From Bidens hawaiensis (Eukaryota > Streptophyta > Magnoliopsida > Asterales > Asteraceae), in assembly GCA_021521415.1 (NCBI GenBank), contig JAIQDT010003552.1, positions 186,001 through 250,000 on the forward strand: a stretch of DNA of 64,000 nt, given 5' to 3'. The position numbers and the translations under genes were made by a program. Below the pieces are notes generated by a model, which was not told where the DNA came from, ran no database searches, and saw only the letters and a list, made by a program, of their open reading frames with translations. Positions 1 through 11,540 of the stretch are shown piece after piece; position 1 is the first letter of the stretch; each line of letters opens with the position of its first letter.

Positions 1-92
1 GATTTTATCTCATGGATTTTCTGTGGCTCGATCAGATTTAATAAGGAAAAAACAGTTCAAACAGTTTCAACCACCTTCACTCTCTCTTCTCT

Positions 93-129
<37 letters not shown>

Positions 130-131
130 CA
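1..131. other. Left flank with TA microsatellite
   Basis: No gene is visible. A pyrimidine-rich stretch (about 70-95) is followed by an uninterrupted TA run (about 96-122). Element A inserted just after this run, and TA-rich sequence resumes at 5878, so 1-131 and 5878 onward were probably contiguous before the insertion. Confidence 0.6.
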
Positions 132-829
132 TGAAGAGCCTACCTGGGAATTGGGATCTTTGAGTTGGGTCACAACCCATTAAGTAAGGAACATGAAGCC
201 TAGCCCAAAAAAAGAGGCCCAAGGACAAAGGGTATAATAAAATAAAAGACCAAGTCAAAGGGGTCAGAAGTTACTGTGCACCTGACTTGGGGGAGGCCCC
301 AAGGCACGCATGCTCCTGGAGGCGAGACAATATCCAGAGAATAAAGGGAGGCTAGCTACAGCCCCAGGGGGAAGAGAAGAAGCCAAAGGATAAAGAAATG
401 TAAAGCCCAGCCCAACGGTATACAGTGCACTCCAGACAAGAGCCTGAGTCAATGACTGACATGTCCCTATCAAGCTGAGCGTTGCACAGAACTGAAGCTG
501 ACGTACTCCTGGAGCAAACAAAGTGTGCAGCGGATAACAGCCAGCCCTCTGCCAAAGTCAGGAGGAAGAGGAAAAACCAGTGGACAATAGATGGAACCCT
601 AGGAGTAATGGTCCAGGGAAAAATTTCTCCTGGACCCTATATATGTGTACATCCTTTTTGTAATATGGATGCACTAGATGAATAAAATACCAGACTCCAT
701 TCTCACTGTGATCTCATGCTAAAATCAACTAAGAACCTTCAATAATAAAAAATGGCCATTCTTATCTTCTCACTAAAACCCATCATCGAACTCTCACACA
801 ATCATACCGGTTCAATTAGGGTTTCAACA
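132..829 (+). repeat. Element A 5' LTR
   Basis: It runs TGAAGAG to TTCAACA and matches 5180-5877 along its whole length. A TATA-like CTATATATG at about 637-645 and AATAAAATA at about 681-689 are reasonable promoter and poly(A) signals. A 7-bp stem with a GAGG tetraloop (CTTGGGG/CCCCAAG, about 286-303) is conserved in both copies. Confidence 0.9.
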
Positions 830-848
830 TTGGCGCCATCCTTGGGAC
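830..848 (+). other. Element A primer-binding-site-like sequence
   Basis: TGGCGCC directly follows the LTR after one T. This matches the 3' end (CCA) of tRNA-Asp, but the next bases diverge from the GTTGCCGGGGA seen in elements C and D, so the tRNA used is uncertain. Confidence 0.6.
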
Positions 849-890
849 CTTAAGCTCCAGCGAAAGGTTTCCACCCCCAGACTCTAAAGA

Positions 891-1046
891 ATGGCCGACA
901 ATCGTCAAATTTTGAAGACACCTCAGCCGCGGTCTTGCCGAAAAAAGTTTCTTGAAACTGTCAGTCATTGTTTCGGTAGACAAGCATTAACCCGATGTTA
1001 TCTCCATCACCGGAATATTATTCCGGTTCTTCGGAATATTCTTTAA
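891..1046 (+). other. Short 51-codon ORF in element A leader
   Basis: An ATG-started frame begins 61 bp inside the element and ends in TAA after 51 codons (start MADNRQILKT). It sits where gag would start in an autonomous element, but shows no gag motif and its length is unremarkable by chance. It is either a decayed gag start or a spurious ORF. Confidence 0.2.
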
Positions 1047-3293
1047 AATCAAGAATCTGGAAATATTTTTCGGCGAGTCTTGAAAAGTTAACCCCGGAGT
1101 TCATACGAACACATGAAGACGCCCGGCGAGCATACACCAAAGAGCAAAAGCGGGAAGAAAATTGCAAACAATCAAATTTATTTCTCTTCGTGTAATCTAC
1201 ACGAGCTTCGGATCTACACATGTTCAGGTTTCAAATATCCTAAATCTTTAAAGCATATTATGCTAGTCGCATACTTGCTATAGCAATATTTGTTTTACTT
1301 TAATATATTATATGAGTAATAAGAACTGTTCAAAGTCACCATTGAAGCTTTGAACCTAATCCGCATCAAAATCGTTTTCTTTTACAGAGTCAAAATAATT
1401 CAAAAGGGAAATATGAAAGGAAGCAAACTTCGTCCATGTTTATTTACAAACAAAGGAAACACTTTAAGTGATGATAAAATATTGATAAGTCCGATAAGAA
1501 AAATCTTTTAACAAAAGAAAATATATGAGTGTTTACCCTGGGCTCTACAAAGAGCTTCAAGTATCCTATAGCATATTTTTTATGTTATTATTAATAGTGC
1601 ATAGAAATATGTGAAAGTAATATTAAAACCTAGGTAAAGCTGTTTATAAGTTCTTTTTTTCATAAATTAGGGTTTTGGGTGTTAGAGTCAATGTTCAAAC
1701 ATTCATTACGGAAGTTTTAAAATTTTTAATATTATATTATTGTATATGGTGACACTATAAAAGTATGTATGGTAAAATAGGGAAAAAAATGATAATAATA
1801 AAAAGGTTGAAAAGCATGACCACATGGATATTCAGAAAGTAAGGAAAGTGACATGACAACTCATAGGAATAAAACTAGGGTCAAACCCCTAGTGCCCACT
1901 TTACAAGTTTTTAACATTTTTTATTTATAACCATTTCTTAAAAGGAAGGGTAAATAAATAGATAAAACTGTTGATGCTAAAGGAAAAATATCATATATTT
2001 GGATATTAAAATAATACAAGCTAATGATACAAAATGATTAGAAACAATTGTTGAATTAATAATCATTTTCTGTTTAAAAGTCATGAAATAAAGTCGTACC
2101 AACTTTTGCATGTTATATGGCTTATATTGCCTACTCAAACCCCCCTATACGGGAGAAAATTCTTGAGTTTGTTGCGCAGGACGTCTTGTGACGAATTTGA
2201 GAAACAACCTATACAAATTCGAATGTATTTTCTAGAAGGAAGAATCCCTCATGAGGGACCACGATTTTTCTCCTAAGGTTGGGAATAGACTCCATCTAAA
2301 CGACAAGGGATATGAAAAGTCCATTCCCTGAAGAGGGAAGCCGTGTCATTATTCTTCGTTGACCAACTTGGGTAAACATGATAAGAACCAAATTATTTGG
2401 CATAATATAAGACCCATAAGCAATGAAGGAGGTTTCAGATATGGAAAGTAACTTCAAAAGGTGTTATTTTATTGGTACCGTAACCGCAAAATATTAAAGA
2501 AACTAGCTTCGCAAACATCACATCGCAAGAGCTTATCCAAAGATGAAGAGGCTCCTTGGGGATAGGGTGGTTAAGAAAGGTACATTCCATAAAGAGAGGA
2601 AGAGCCTCCATCAGCAACACTTTACTTTTTAAAAGCCCCATACTGAACAATTGCTCCGGAACCAACCCCATTACAAAAGAATTCCTCCAGAACGAGGCCC
2701 CTTACGTGACCATCTTGAAGTCTCTTACTAAAAATTCTCTCTTGAACAAAACCCCTTACAAAATAATTCGCCCAGAAGGAGGCCCCTTACGGGACCATCT
2801 CCTCATAATGATGCTTCATCCAAAACAATCTCTCATCACAAACACTCCTCCCAGACAATCCATACTGAAGCCCCATACCATATTACAAGAATCCTTTCCA
2901 AAAAAGATCCCTTTCCAAGATTTTTCTCTCAAGAAGAATATCGCCCGTCCAATGAAGAAGGTATTGGAAAAGTCCCTTCCAGGAGAAAGGAAAGCCTTTT
3001 ACATCAACTCTTCATGTTTCAAGAGTTTTCCTTTTGAAGAAGAAGAGTCCCCTTCCAAATGGTGACAAAGTCGCTGTAGAAGGAAAAAACCTTATGTAGC
3101 AACACTTTTCATTTCAAGAATTTCCATGAAGAAGAAACTTCCATATCCGTATTTTCTTTCATAAGAAGGGAACGGGCCCCCTCCATTAGTCCTTTACATT
3201 ATCCTTCATGTGTTAGACTTCTAGATTTATTAAAGTTAATTATGCTTTTATATTTATGACTAACAAATATAATGGATCGATCATTACTTACAT
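1047..3293. other. Element A internal non-coding region
   Basis: AT-rich up to about 2130, then purine/pyrimidine-biased sequence with loosely repeated phrases such as GAGGCCCCTTACG (near 2694 and 2780). A 169-codon plus-strand frame at 2556-3065 contains no recognisable domain; its low-complexity, repeat-derived make-up suggests it is not a gene. Confidence 0.6.
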
Positions 3294-3456
3294 TTCCCCT
3301 AGATGAGATAAAGCCCTCTTTAAGAGGAATAATACTTATAATTCCCCCAGATGGGATAAAGCCCTCTTTAAGAGGCATAATACTTATAATGCCCCCAGAT
3401 GGGATAAAGCCCTCTTTAAGAGCCACGAAACTTATAATTCCCCTAGATGGGAAAAT
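3294..3456 (+). repeat. 48-bp tandem repeat, about 3.3 units
   Basis: The phrase CCCAGATGGGATAAAG recurs with AGATG at 3301, 3349, 3397 and 3445, an exact 48-bp period. Units contain GCCCTCTTTAAGAGG, itself partly palindromic (CTCTTTAAGAG). More diverged echoes continue to about 3670. The period is a multiple of three, so one frame stays open by chance; I do not read it as a protein. Confidence 0.9.
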
Positions 3457-5179
3457 GACATTAATTCTCCTTCACAAGTGTGAAAGGAAGGCCCGGCTGA
3501 GGGGCTTGGATTCATATACAAAAATAGCCCAATCCATGAGGCTCAATACTTATAATTTCCCAAGAGGAAAATGGTCCATTCTAAAAGGCTCAGAATTTAC
3601 ATCCCCCCGAGTGGGAAATGGCCCCTAATAGAGGGCTCAAGACTTATATATTTCCCACTAAAGGGGACACCATACATATACGCCCCTAACATCTTTAACT
3701 TGATTGTTTATAATAATCAGCAAGACCTTGTAGAGGAAACATATAGAAAGAATTTGTATCATCATACTTAATGTCGGGGGCTTGATATATTTTCAACAGA
3801 TGTTGTCACGCTGAAATTGTTTATATCATCGTTTCTATGTCCAATACTAATAAAGCAAGAACAACATGATCATTGTTAGAGCTTGTTAATTGGTGACTAA
3901 CAACCTTTGCAGGGTTATTCAATAAGTAAAAAGAGATTACGTACAGCCAACATAGTTACCACATAAACAAAAGTTAACCATGTATTGGTTATGTTAAAGA
4001 AACTGGGGCCTAAAGTCCCTTATCCCAATCATAAATAATTATCACAAGGGACTGGGGGACTTGAAAAGATAGTCATAGGACTGGCCCAGTATATGGTGAT
4101 GAATTTAGGTATGTTTGATCTTTATTTCACCCCATGATTTAGCTATCTCAACCTTATTGGGTCCAAATTTGATAAGTTAAAACAGAAGGACCGCGTATTT
4201 CTATCATGGTAGATTTAAACTGTCAAAGGAATCAGGTCAAGAAGAGTTTTGGAAACCAGATACCATCCATCTCAACAAAATATAAAAAGAGAACCTCGTC
4301 CGAAACTAGCCCAATCAATGGGTCTAAAAGGGACGAACCTATCCTGTATGTGATAAGAAAGATAGGCTAGGACTACATTAGTCTATTGTCCTTATCATAA
4401 TTAATAAGGACTAGGGGGCTTGTAAAGCCTTCTATGAAAATGGGTCTCCATCCTATGACGGGGACCAAGTCAGCCCAGGAGATAACACGAAGATCGGGCC
4501 AATTAAGAAAACAACATCAACGGACACTTCCAAAGATTAAAGGAAGGGACATGGAGGATGAATTAAAAATGTAGCGGGGAACTAATATAAGTCCACTAAA
4601 CTCATCATAAATAACGAGCATAATGGACTGGGGATACTTAAAAAGGTTACCTTAGAAATGGGTTCTCCGAATTATAAGAGAAATATGCCCAGTAGCAATC
4701 ACAGGCCCAAATTAAGTATGGCTAAAGTAAGGGAGCCCAAAAGATAGTACTTAAAAGATCTCCCAAAGTAACTAAATGAAATCAAAGGTTCTAGGGGGTT
4801 AAGGACTTATCATATCGATCTAAATAAGTTAGTAGAATCAACCCAAAAGAGAGGGTTAGAACAACACATGTGACATGCGATGCCGTTGGAATGGATGAAG
4901 CCTAAGTCAAAGAGAACAAGGGCCAGGAGAAAGCTCCTAGGTTAGTAACCAACATGTAATAGTTCTATGGATATTCTTTTTATATCAAAGATGCCCCCAT
5001 GGCTATATAAAAAATGGGGATCTTCCATTTGTACTCACTCATTCCCACATGAAGGAGTAAATACTCACAACCATTTAGTCGATCGGAGGTTAAGGTGGAT
5101 CACGCAAGAGGTCGAATAGAGACTTGTTTTGAGTCCATTATACTCGTCATAAATAACGATCACAATGGACTGGGAGACC
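3457..5179 (+). other. Element A 3' internal region with reiterated polypurine-tract-like motifs
   Basis: No coding domain. A phrase of the form AATGGACTGGGGnnCTT recurs near 4050, 4411, 4630 and 5165. The last copy abuts the 3' LTR and is the likely polypurine tract. The phrase before it (CATAAATAACGA, at 4610 and 5150) is also repeated. A TATA-like CTATATAAAAAATGG sits near 5003. Confidence 0.55.
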
Positions 5180-5877
5180 TGAAGAGCCTACCTGGGAATT
5201 GGGCTCTTTGAGCTTGGTCACAACCCATTAACTAAGGAACATGATGCCTAGCCCAAGAAAAGAGACCCATGGACAAAGGTTATAATAAATGAAAAGACCA
5301 AGTCAAAGGGGTCAAAAGTTAGCGTGCACCTGACTTGGGGGAGGCCCCAAGGCACACATACTCCTGGAGGCGAGAAAATATCCAGCGAATAAAGGGAGGC
5401 TAGCTACAGCCCCAGGGGGAAGAGAAGAAGCCAAATGATAAGAAAATGTAAAGCCCAGCCCAACGGTATACAGTGCACTCCAGAAAAGAGCCTGAGTCAA
5501 TGACTGACATGTCCCTATCAAGCTGAGCGTTGCACATAACTGAAGCTGACGTACTCCTGGAGAAAATAAAGTGTCCATCGGATAATAGCCAGCCCTATGC
5601 CAAAGTCAGGAGGAAGAGGAAAAACCAGTGGACAATAGATGGAACCCTAGGAGTAATGGTCTAGGGAAATATTCCTACTGGACCCTATATATGTGTACAT
5701 CCTTTTTGTAATATGGATGCACTAGATGAATAAAATACCAGACTCCATTCTCACTGGGATCTCATGCTAAAATCAACTAAGAACCTTCAATAATACAAAA
5801 TGGCCATTCTTATCTTCTAACTAAAGCCCATCATCGAACTCTCACACAACCATACCGGTTCAATTAGGGTTTCAACA
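5180..5877 (+). repeat. Element A 3' LTR
   Basis: Same length and termini as 132-829. Scattered substitutions throughout (roughly 5% by eye) suggest an insertion of perhaps a couple of million years if plant LTR rates apply. Confidence 0.9.
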
Positions 5878-7230
5878 ATATATAATATATAATGATAAAC
5901 AGATTCATGAATCTAGACTAACATTCATTTAGTAACAAATCAAGCGAATCGATTGAATATCATTATGAATGAAGATTCAATCGATTGAGATAACACAAAA
6001 CCTAACTTGTGTAATCAATAACATATTACAAAGCATGCATGCAAAATAATATAACGAAGATAAAGATTAAGAACTACCTTATTGTAATCAAAGAATGTGA
6101 AGAAGAACATTAAGAAAGGAGAAAAAGATAAAAGAAGATGAGAGGAAGAGAATGATGCATGAAATTAGGGTTGTTTTTGGTCGTTGTGAAGAATAAAAAC
6201 TAGTTCAAAATCGAGTTAATTGAAAAATATGGGTCCGTGTTTTAGATTAGTTAGAAGTAATTTTTTTAAATTAAATTAATGTGATAATTAGGTGGGAATT
6301 TAAAAACTACAACTGCTTAGTTGGATGTATATATTAATAGGCTAGGAGAAGAGTATATAAAAAAGATTGCTTATTTTAATAGTTTAGATATGTTTGAACC
6401 GGTGCAAAAGAGATATTTTTTTTATTATTTCTTTTAATAACACGTGTATACATTTCTTTCTATAACAATTAACTTTTCATTCTCTATATTCAATTCTTAG
6501 AATTATTTGTTATTATATTATTATTGTTAGATTCTTACAATTAAAATTGAATGGTCATTAAAAAAAATTTAACCGGCCCATCCTTTCAGAATAACCGTCC
6601 ATCATAACTTTTATTAACCATCTATAATTCAAATGAAGCAACAATAATGCAAAGGAAACATAGTTCGAACAATTCCAAATGTCAACAGCGGTCTTCGAAC
6701 AAACAGTGTTGGCGTGTTGCGATGGTGGTTTTCACGATTCCAGTAGTAATATCGGTGAAACAAAAATGATAAAAGGCCGATGATTTAATCAGAACAAAAG
6801 AGTGCGATGAAGATGTTGGTCTGGTTTTGAACATAAAGATGCCTATAAAGCATTGTCATATCCATCGGTTCTCGGCGATCACTCCCGCTTTATTATTACA
6901 ATCGCAATGGTGACAACAATTAAAAACAGTGTGTGAAAACACCATAATAGTGTATGAACACCATAATAGTGTATGGCATGGGTCACGATTTTATTAAACA
7001 TTATTAATAAAACAATTAAAGATACTTTATTTATACATTAGGGAAATTGTAATACCAATACCGCGTACAAATATAATACAGTATAATACAAAATATAACT
7101 ATACATATCTTGATTCATACCGAGAACCTTAACTTGTTCTCCAATAGCTACTTCTTAAAGACGATTTGAAATTGGACCAGAGCCGAATTGTTCATCGTGT
7201 TGAAACCACACCGGAATTGCGTTGACCGAG
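5878..7230. other. Unassigned AT-rich sequence between elements A and D
   Basis: I see no ORF of note, no LTR and no recognisable repeat family. Features present: a 12-bp-stem inverted repeat at 5947-5986 (arms AATCGATTGAAT / ATTCAATCGATT), and a short tandem of a roughly 20-bp phrase (ACACCATAATAGTGTATG) at about 6935-6975. This may be old host DNA or an unrecognised degraded element. Confidence 0.5.
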
Positions 7231-8962
7231 TGATGTGTTGTAAAACACACTAGTTTTTCGCTCTTAATTATCATTGTTTTAGGCGCTTATTTTAGTAATA
7301 ATTGATTTTTTTAACTTCTTTTAGCATGATCTTACATACTTATATATTTTGTAGGTTGTGTTTTTAAAGAAAACCATAACCGAGCTTTCTAGAGACTTGA
7401 AGGCCTTTTATGCACTATCTTTGAAGAACCAAGTTAAAAGCCCGGCCTGAGTCCATTTGTGTGAAGCCTTGCATATGTTATTATACAATAAAAAAAAAGA
7501 AAAAAATAAAACCAAAAGCCCCCTTGTTTATTTCGATCGGCTGCAGCATCACAAGAAGAAAAAAAGAAAAAAACCTGACCCTTGTTGAAGGTTCCAATCG
7601 CAGCAGCAGCTAGGCAAGGAAGAGAAGGAGTTTGGCAGCAGGTTTACAAGTATTTTACAAGTGTTTAAGCATCAAAGGCCAGCCATAAACATCACCTTTC
7701 ACCTACATATACTTTGGTTTGGTTTATGTTTCATTATTGTCTTGTTTTTTATCATAAAGTTGATTTCTTTTGCAATTGAGTTAAGTATTAAGTTGTGCTT
7801 GATTATACTTGATTGTTGAATGAGTTTACTTATGATTTAGATGAGTAATATGAATATTTTGATAAGTATATGCTGCTGTCCGTTTAATATGCTTGGATAA
7901 TCTTGTTAGTTCTACCTAGGTTTGATGATAATTGTCAAGTTTAATGAGTTTTATGGATTGTTTGATCAAAAGACTTGAATTGCTATTGTAAATTTTACTT
8001 TTATATATGAATTAGGTTGTGTTTAGTTGCTGGATTTTTATTAATCATACTTCATAAACCTCATGCTTTGATTGATTGATTGAATGATTGTGTTTTGATA
8101 GATTTTTGCATGTTTGATTCTAGACTTTGTGTTTAGGGTTTGTTTACAATTGGTATAACCGTAGGATTTTGTTAAGTGAATTTATCGATAAAGGTCAGCG
8201 GGTATACACCTTCTTAGAGACCGAGATGTGATAAGAAGTTAGGGTTGTCTCATAGCCTTTGCATGCTATGATTGTAATTGCGCGAGAGCGAATTCGGTTC
8301 TTGTCGGGTTTAGGTTTTTGAGCGACTAATTGATCTAGTTTGTGTTAAATTGAATTGTTCATCTATCCTTGGTTGTGTAGTATTCATATCCATTAGGGTT
8401 GAGTGTTGGGTAGTCCAAGAGGAGAGTCGACATTAGAACACATTAGTAATCGTTTTACGGTTTGTATTTTTAATCAATTAAGTGTAGTTAAGGTTTGTTA
8501 GTGAGACCGAGAGGTGATCTATCTAGCTTGAGCTAGCCTTAGTTGTGTCAACTTTAGATACCGGTGTCGTGAGATCATTCAATTCGTTTGCTTGTTGAGC
8601 CGTCAATTTGATTCTTACCTAGGTAGACGTGTTCTAAGTTAAGTGTTCTAAGTTTGGAAAGTTTTGGCTGCTAGTCCAGTTAGTTAAGTTTAATTAATTA
8701 AGTTAGCTTAAAGTAAATTAGGTCGAGTAGTTTTTAATAATAAAATCAATTAAATATCATTAGGTAGGACTTGGATTATGGTTTATAATCTGAGCCGTTC
8801 TCGCGTGTCTTAGAGTTCGATATCCGGAAATTTCTTATATTTGCTATACGCGACCGGTACACTTGCCGTTTATGTGAACTAGGATAGATTGTTTGGTTTG
8901 TAAAGCTTAGTTGCAATTCATGTTTACTATATATATATATATATATATATATTCGCACATCA
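7231..8962 (+). repeat. Element D 5' LTR
   Basis: Starts TGATGTG and ends CACATCA, a 7-bp terminal inverted repeat, giving 1732 bp; TG...CA ends are standard. The primer site follows after 6 bp. A TA microsatellite (about 8928-8951) lies at the LTR end. No second copy is in the window, so the left boundary rests on the terminal repeat and on the start motif TGTTGTAAAACAC. Confidence 0.8.
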
Positions 8963-8968
8963 AGTTTT

Positions 8969-8986
8969 TGGCGCCGTTACCGGGGA
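8969..8986 (+). other. Element D primer-binding site (tRNA-Asp)
   Basis: TGGCGCCGTTACCGGGGA matches the complement of the plant tRNA-Asp 3' end with one mismatch (A for G). The tRNA-Asp primer is typical of Athila-group elements. Confidence 0.85.
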
Positions 8987-9119
8987 CACGGTTTGAGGCG
9001 ATTAGAGAACGACCCAAGTTTAGGGACTTACCTGTTTTCTTTTTTACTTGCTTATTTGTTTTTATTTTTTAGTATAGTTTTAGCCTAGTTAATTTTTTTT
9101 TATTTTAGTCATCTTAGTC

Positions 9120-9543
9120 ATACCTGCTCACAAGGACCGCCAAAGCTTGAAACGTCTGACGATACCAAGAAAGTCCATCCTGAGAGAGATAGAGCGTTCT
9201 GTTTCACCAATAGGTTCTGATTTGTTCTTCTGTTTCTTCTGCATCTTCTAGGGATAGGAACATGGCTGACCAACCGTCTAGGAGAGTAGTAACTGACAAT
9301 GGTAGGCCGACACCAAATTCTCATTCTAGCATCACTTTACCGGATGGTGTCGCCGTTGGCAACTGGTCCATTCCTGCCCACGTCACACAACTCATCAAGA
9401 GTGCACTCTAATTCCAAGGGCTAGAGTGCGAAGATCCATCAAACCACATCGACATGTTTGTTTAAAAATGTGAAACTTTCAATATCCGCAACGTGAACGA
9501 TGAAGCCATCTATCTCCACCTTTTTCCCTTCTCACTTGTCGGC
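9120..9543 (+). pseudogene. gag: Element D gag, 5' part
   Basis: Structural Gag protein, N-terminal part. A basic leader (KRLTIPRKSILREIERSV) begins at 9120, where an ATA stands in place of a start codon; the first ATG in a gag frame is 9262. Downstream, motifs such as GNWSIPAHVTQLIKS and LHLFPFSL are typical of Athila-type retrotransposon gag. In-frame stops (about 9408 and 9463, CAA/CAG-to-TAA type) break the frame. It is cut at 9543 by C2 and resumes at 47584. Confidence 0.8.
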
Positions 9544-9548
9544 TGACG

Positions 9549-11482
9549 TGTCACACCCCCATCTTGGGTCTAGGTGTACGACCATCAGCCGGTACCATTT
9601 TTGTATATAAATCAGAGTTACGGGTTAATGCGGAATATATTAGCGTGGATTAAAATATTATTATTTACATATCATCAAAACACGGGATTTAAAAGTTCTC
9701 GGTTAATGTTTTACAAAAGATTACTTGTTTAACAAACCACCATTTACATATTTAATATTTTAACAAAATGATCTGAGCCATCAGATCGCCTATTGAAGAC
9801 TTAGATTCTTCAAGCGCCTATCATTAATTACCTGTATAACAGTTTGAAAATACGTCAGCAACACATGCTGGTGAATAAGCTGACGCATAAATTATTTTAT
9901 TTACTTAATTACCCCTCGAGACATAACTTAGGTCTCGGCCCATCGTGGCTTAGGAATAATGAAGTTAATACTTAAATAACAATTACAAACTTAAGGACTA
10001 CTTGAATCAATCAGTAAACACCGCAGCGTTAGCGATTAACTAGCTACCATCAGTATACACATGATTACCCTCTCTCGGACATAACTTAGGTCCGGCCCAT
10101 CGTGGCGGAGACATATAACCAAGTATGGCACGGGTGCCCATCGTCTACCATATATGTAAGGATCCAAACAAACTTACACGACAACCCGAGGGCCATCGAT
10201 TACTTTTGTTCATAATGTTTTAGAGATACGTAATCTCATGTAATCAATTTACTTTGACTCGATTAAACAAGTTATAAAAGTTGGGGCGTATTCACCTTTA
10301 GAAAGGATCAACTTCACTTCACTGATCGGTTAGTCTTTCTTTGCTATCTCAGACTTATAGTACGAGTATAACCTTTTGTTATTACTAGATCTTTAATCTA
10401 GCTTAAGACCTTTAGTCTCTTTTTGTATAATCTTTGCCTCAATTATATTTTATGTATGAACCTTTAGTTTAAAACATCTTTTTTGTACTTTACAAGTTTA
10501 AACCTTTCATTTTATTTATTTATTTTTCTAACACAACGTTTCTTCTTCTTGAAGAAACGTATTCTTTATTTCTTTACTTTATTATTTATAAAATCATTCA
10601 AATAATATTCATTAACAATGATGTATATTTATATCTTTATTCTTTTTATATTTTCTTTGTTATATTTTCTTTTTGTTTATTCTCGAGATATCGAGTATAC
10701 CCTCAACTTAGGGTCTAAGCCTTATAATATCATATTAATATTTTATTCGGGGATTACCCCTACCTTGGTTGGCTTATAATTTCTAGACTCCCGGGTAGCA
10801 CCTCGACGCTTGCACGTTTATCGAGAAATCTTGATCAATCCTTCTTTGCAAGCAAATCGATGCACGCCGGTCTTCTATCTTCGTCGGCACACACTTCGAG
10901 ACAGGATGTCGGCTCGTCTTGGGTGGTACGTACTTCAAGGTAACATCGTCGTTGTATGGCACGTGATTCGAGGTAACTTCGGTTTTTGGGCACGGATTAC
11001 GAGGAGGTTCGGGGCACGCTATACGAGGTAGAAAGAGAAAGTTTCTAGAGAGAGAGTGGATTATAACTTGAGGTTTGATGAGGGAATGGGCTGGTGGCCT
11101 TATTTATTGCCGCTGATCAGCTGACCCATCGCGATACGCGATGGTCTTGCTAAGGATCATCGCATATAGCGATGGGTTAACGGATATTTTTATTGTATTA
11201 TATTGGGTAGCGATACGCGATGGGCCTAACTGAAGGACATCGCGTATCGCGACTAGGCTTGTCGCGTAACCTAGTAGACCTGCCACTTGTGCTACATGGC
11301 TGGACACCGGGTGCCACGTGGAGACAAGTGTCATTGCCTGTCAGACCACGTCATCGCGATACGTGATGACGTTTTGTATTGGGTATCGCGTATCGTGGTA
11401 TGTTAAGAAATCATATTCTTCAATTTTGATCCTTGTACTTTAAAAACTTGATATTTTTATCCGATATTTACGTGATGTCACA
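9549..11482 (-). repeat. Element B 3' LTR (left copy, 1934 bp)
   Basis: Matches 17461-17912 plus 30836-32148. It keeps stretches (about 9570-9690) deleted in the right copy. The U3 (right end, minus orientation) carries the palindrome array at 11124-11402, and a TATA-like AATAAATAA on the minus strand near 11099-11110 lies directly downstream of it. Confidence 0.88.
11124..11402 (-). promoter_or_regulatory. Palindrome array in element B U3
   Basis: Repeated dyads built on ATCGCGATACGCGAT: CCATCGCGATACGCGATGG at 11126-11144, CATCGC...GCGATG at 11158-11174, AGCGATACGCGA near 11209, CATCGCGTATCGCGA near 11239, TCATCGCGATACGTGATGA near 11351 and TATCGCGTATCG near 11383. The same array is in the right LTR (31785-32065). 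It sits immediately upstream of the TATA box in element orientation, which suggests an enhancer-like role (inference). Confidence 0.7.
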
Positions 11483-11540
11483 TCCTTCCTATCTTGGAAT
11501 GAATCTCGTCCACGGGATTCGCTTTCTAGAATAAGTCGGG
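11483..11540 (-). other. Element B polypurine tract region
   Basis: On the minus strand the bases abutting the 3' LTR read AAGATAGGAAGGA, a purine run in the position expected for plus-strand priming. Confidence 0.65.

Larger units (their letters stand above)
132..5877 (+). mobile_element. Element A: non-coding LTR retrotransposon (LARD-like)
   Basis: Two 698-bp direct repeats (132-829 and 5180-5877), each starting TGAAGAG and ending TTCAACA, flank 4.35 kb with no recognisable gag or pol domain. A tRNA primer-site-like TGGCGCC lies 1 bp inside the left LTR. The flanking five bases are ATACA (127-131) and ATATA (5878-5882), a near-match target duplication in TA-rich DNA. The LTRs differ by roughly 5% by eye. 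With no enzymes of its own, it would need proteins from an autonomous relative (inference). Orientation is set by the primer site at the left. Confidence 0.85.

Noticed and set aside
2556..3065. 169-codon open frame in element A
   Set aside because: No domain, low-complexity repeat-derived residues, lies inside a non-coding element with tandem repeats; not supported as a gene.
3272..3628. 118-codon frame with a repeated 16-residue unit
   Set aside because: It is the 48-bp tandem repeat read in one frame; 48 is divisible by three so openness is expected by chance.
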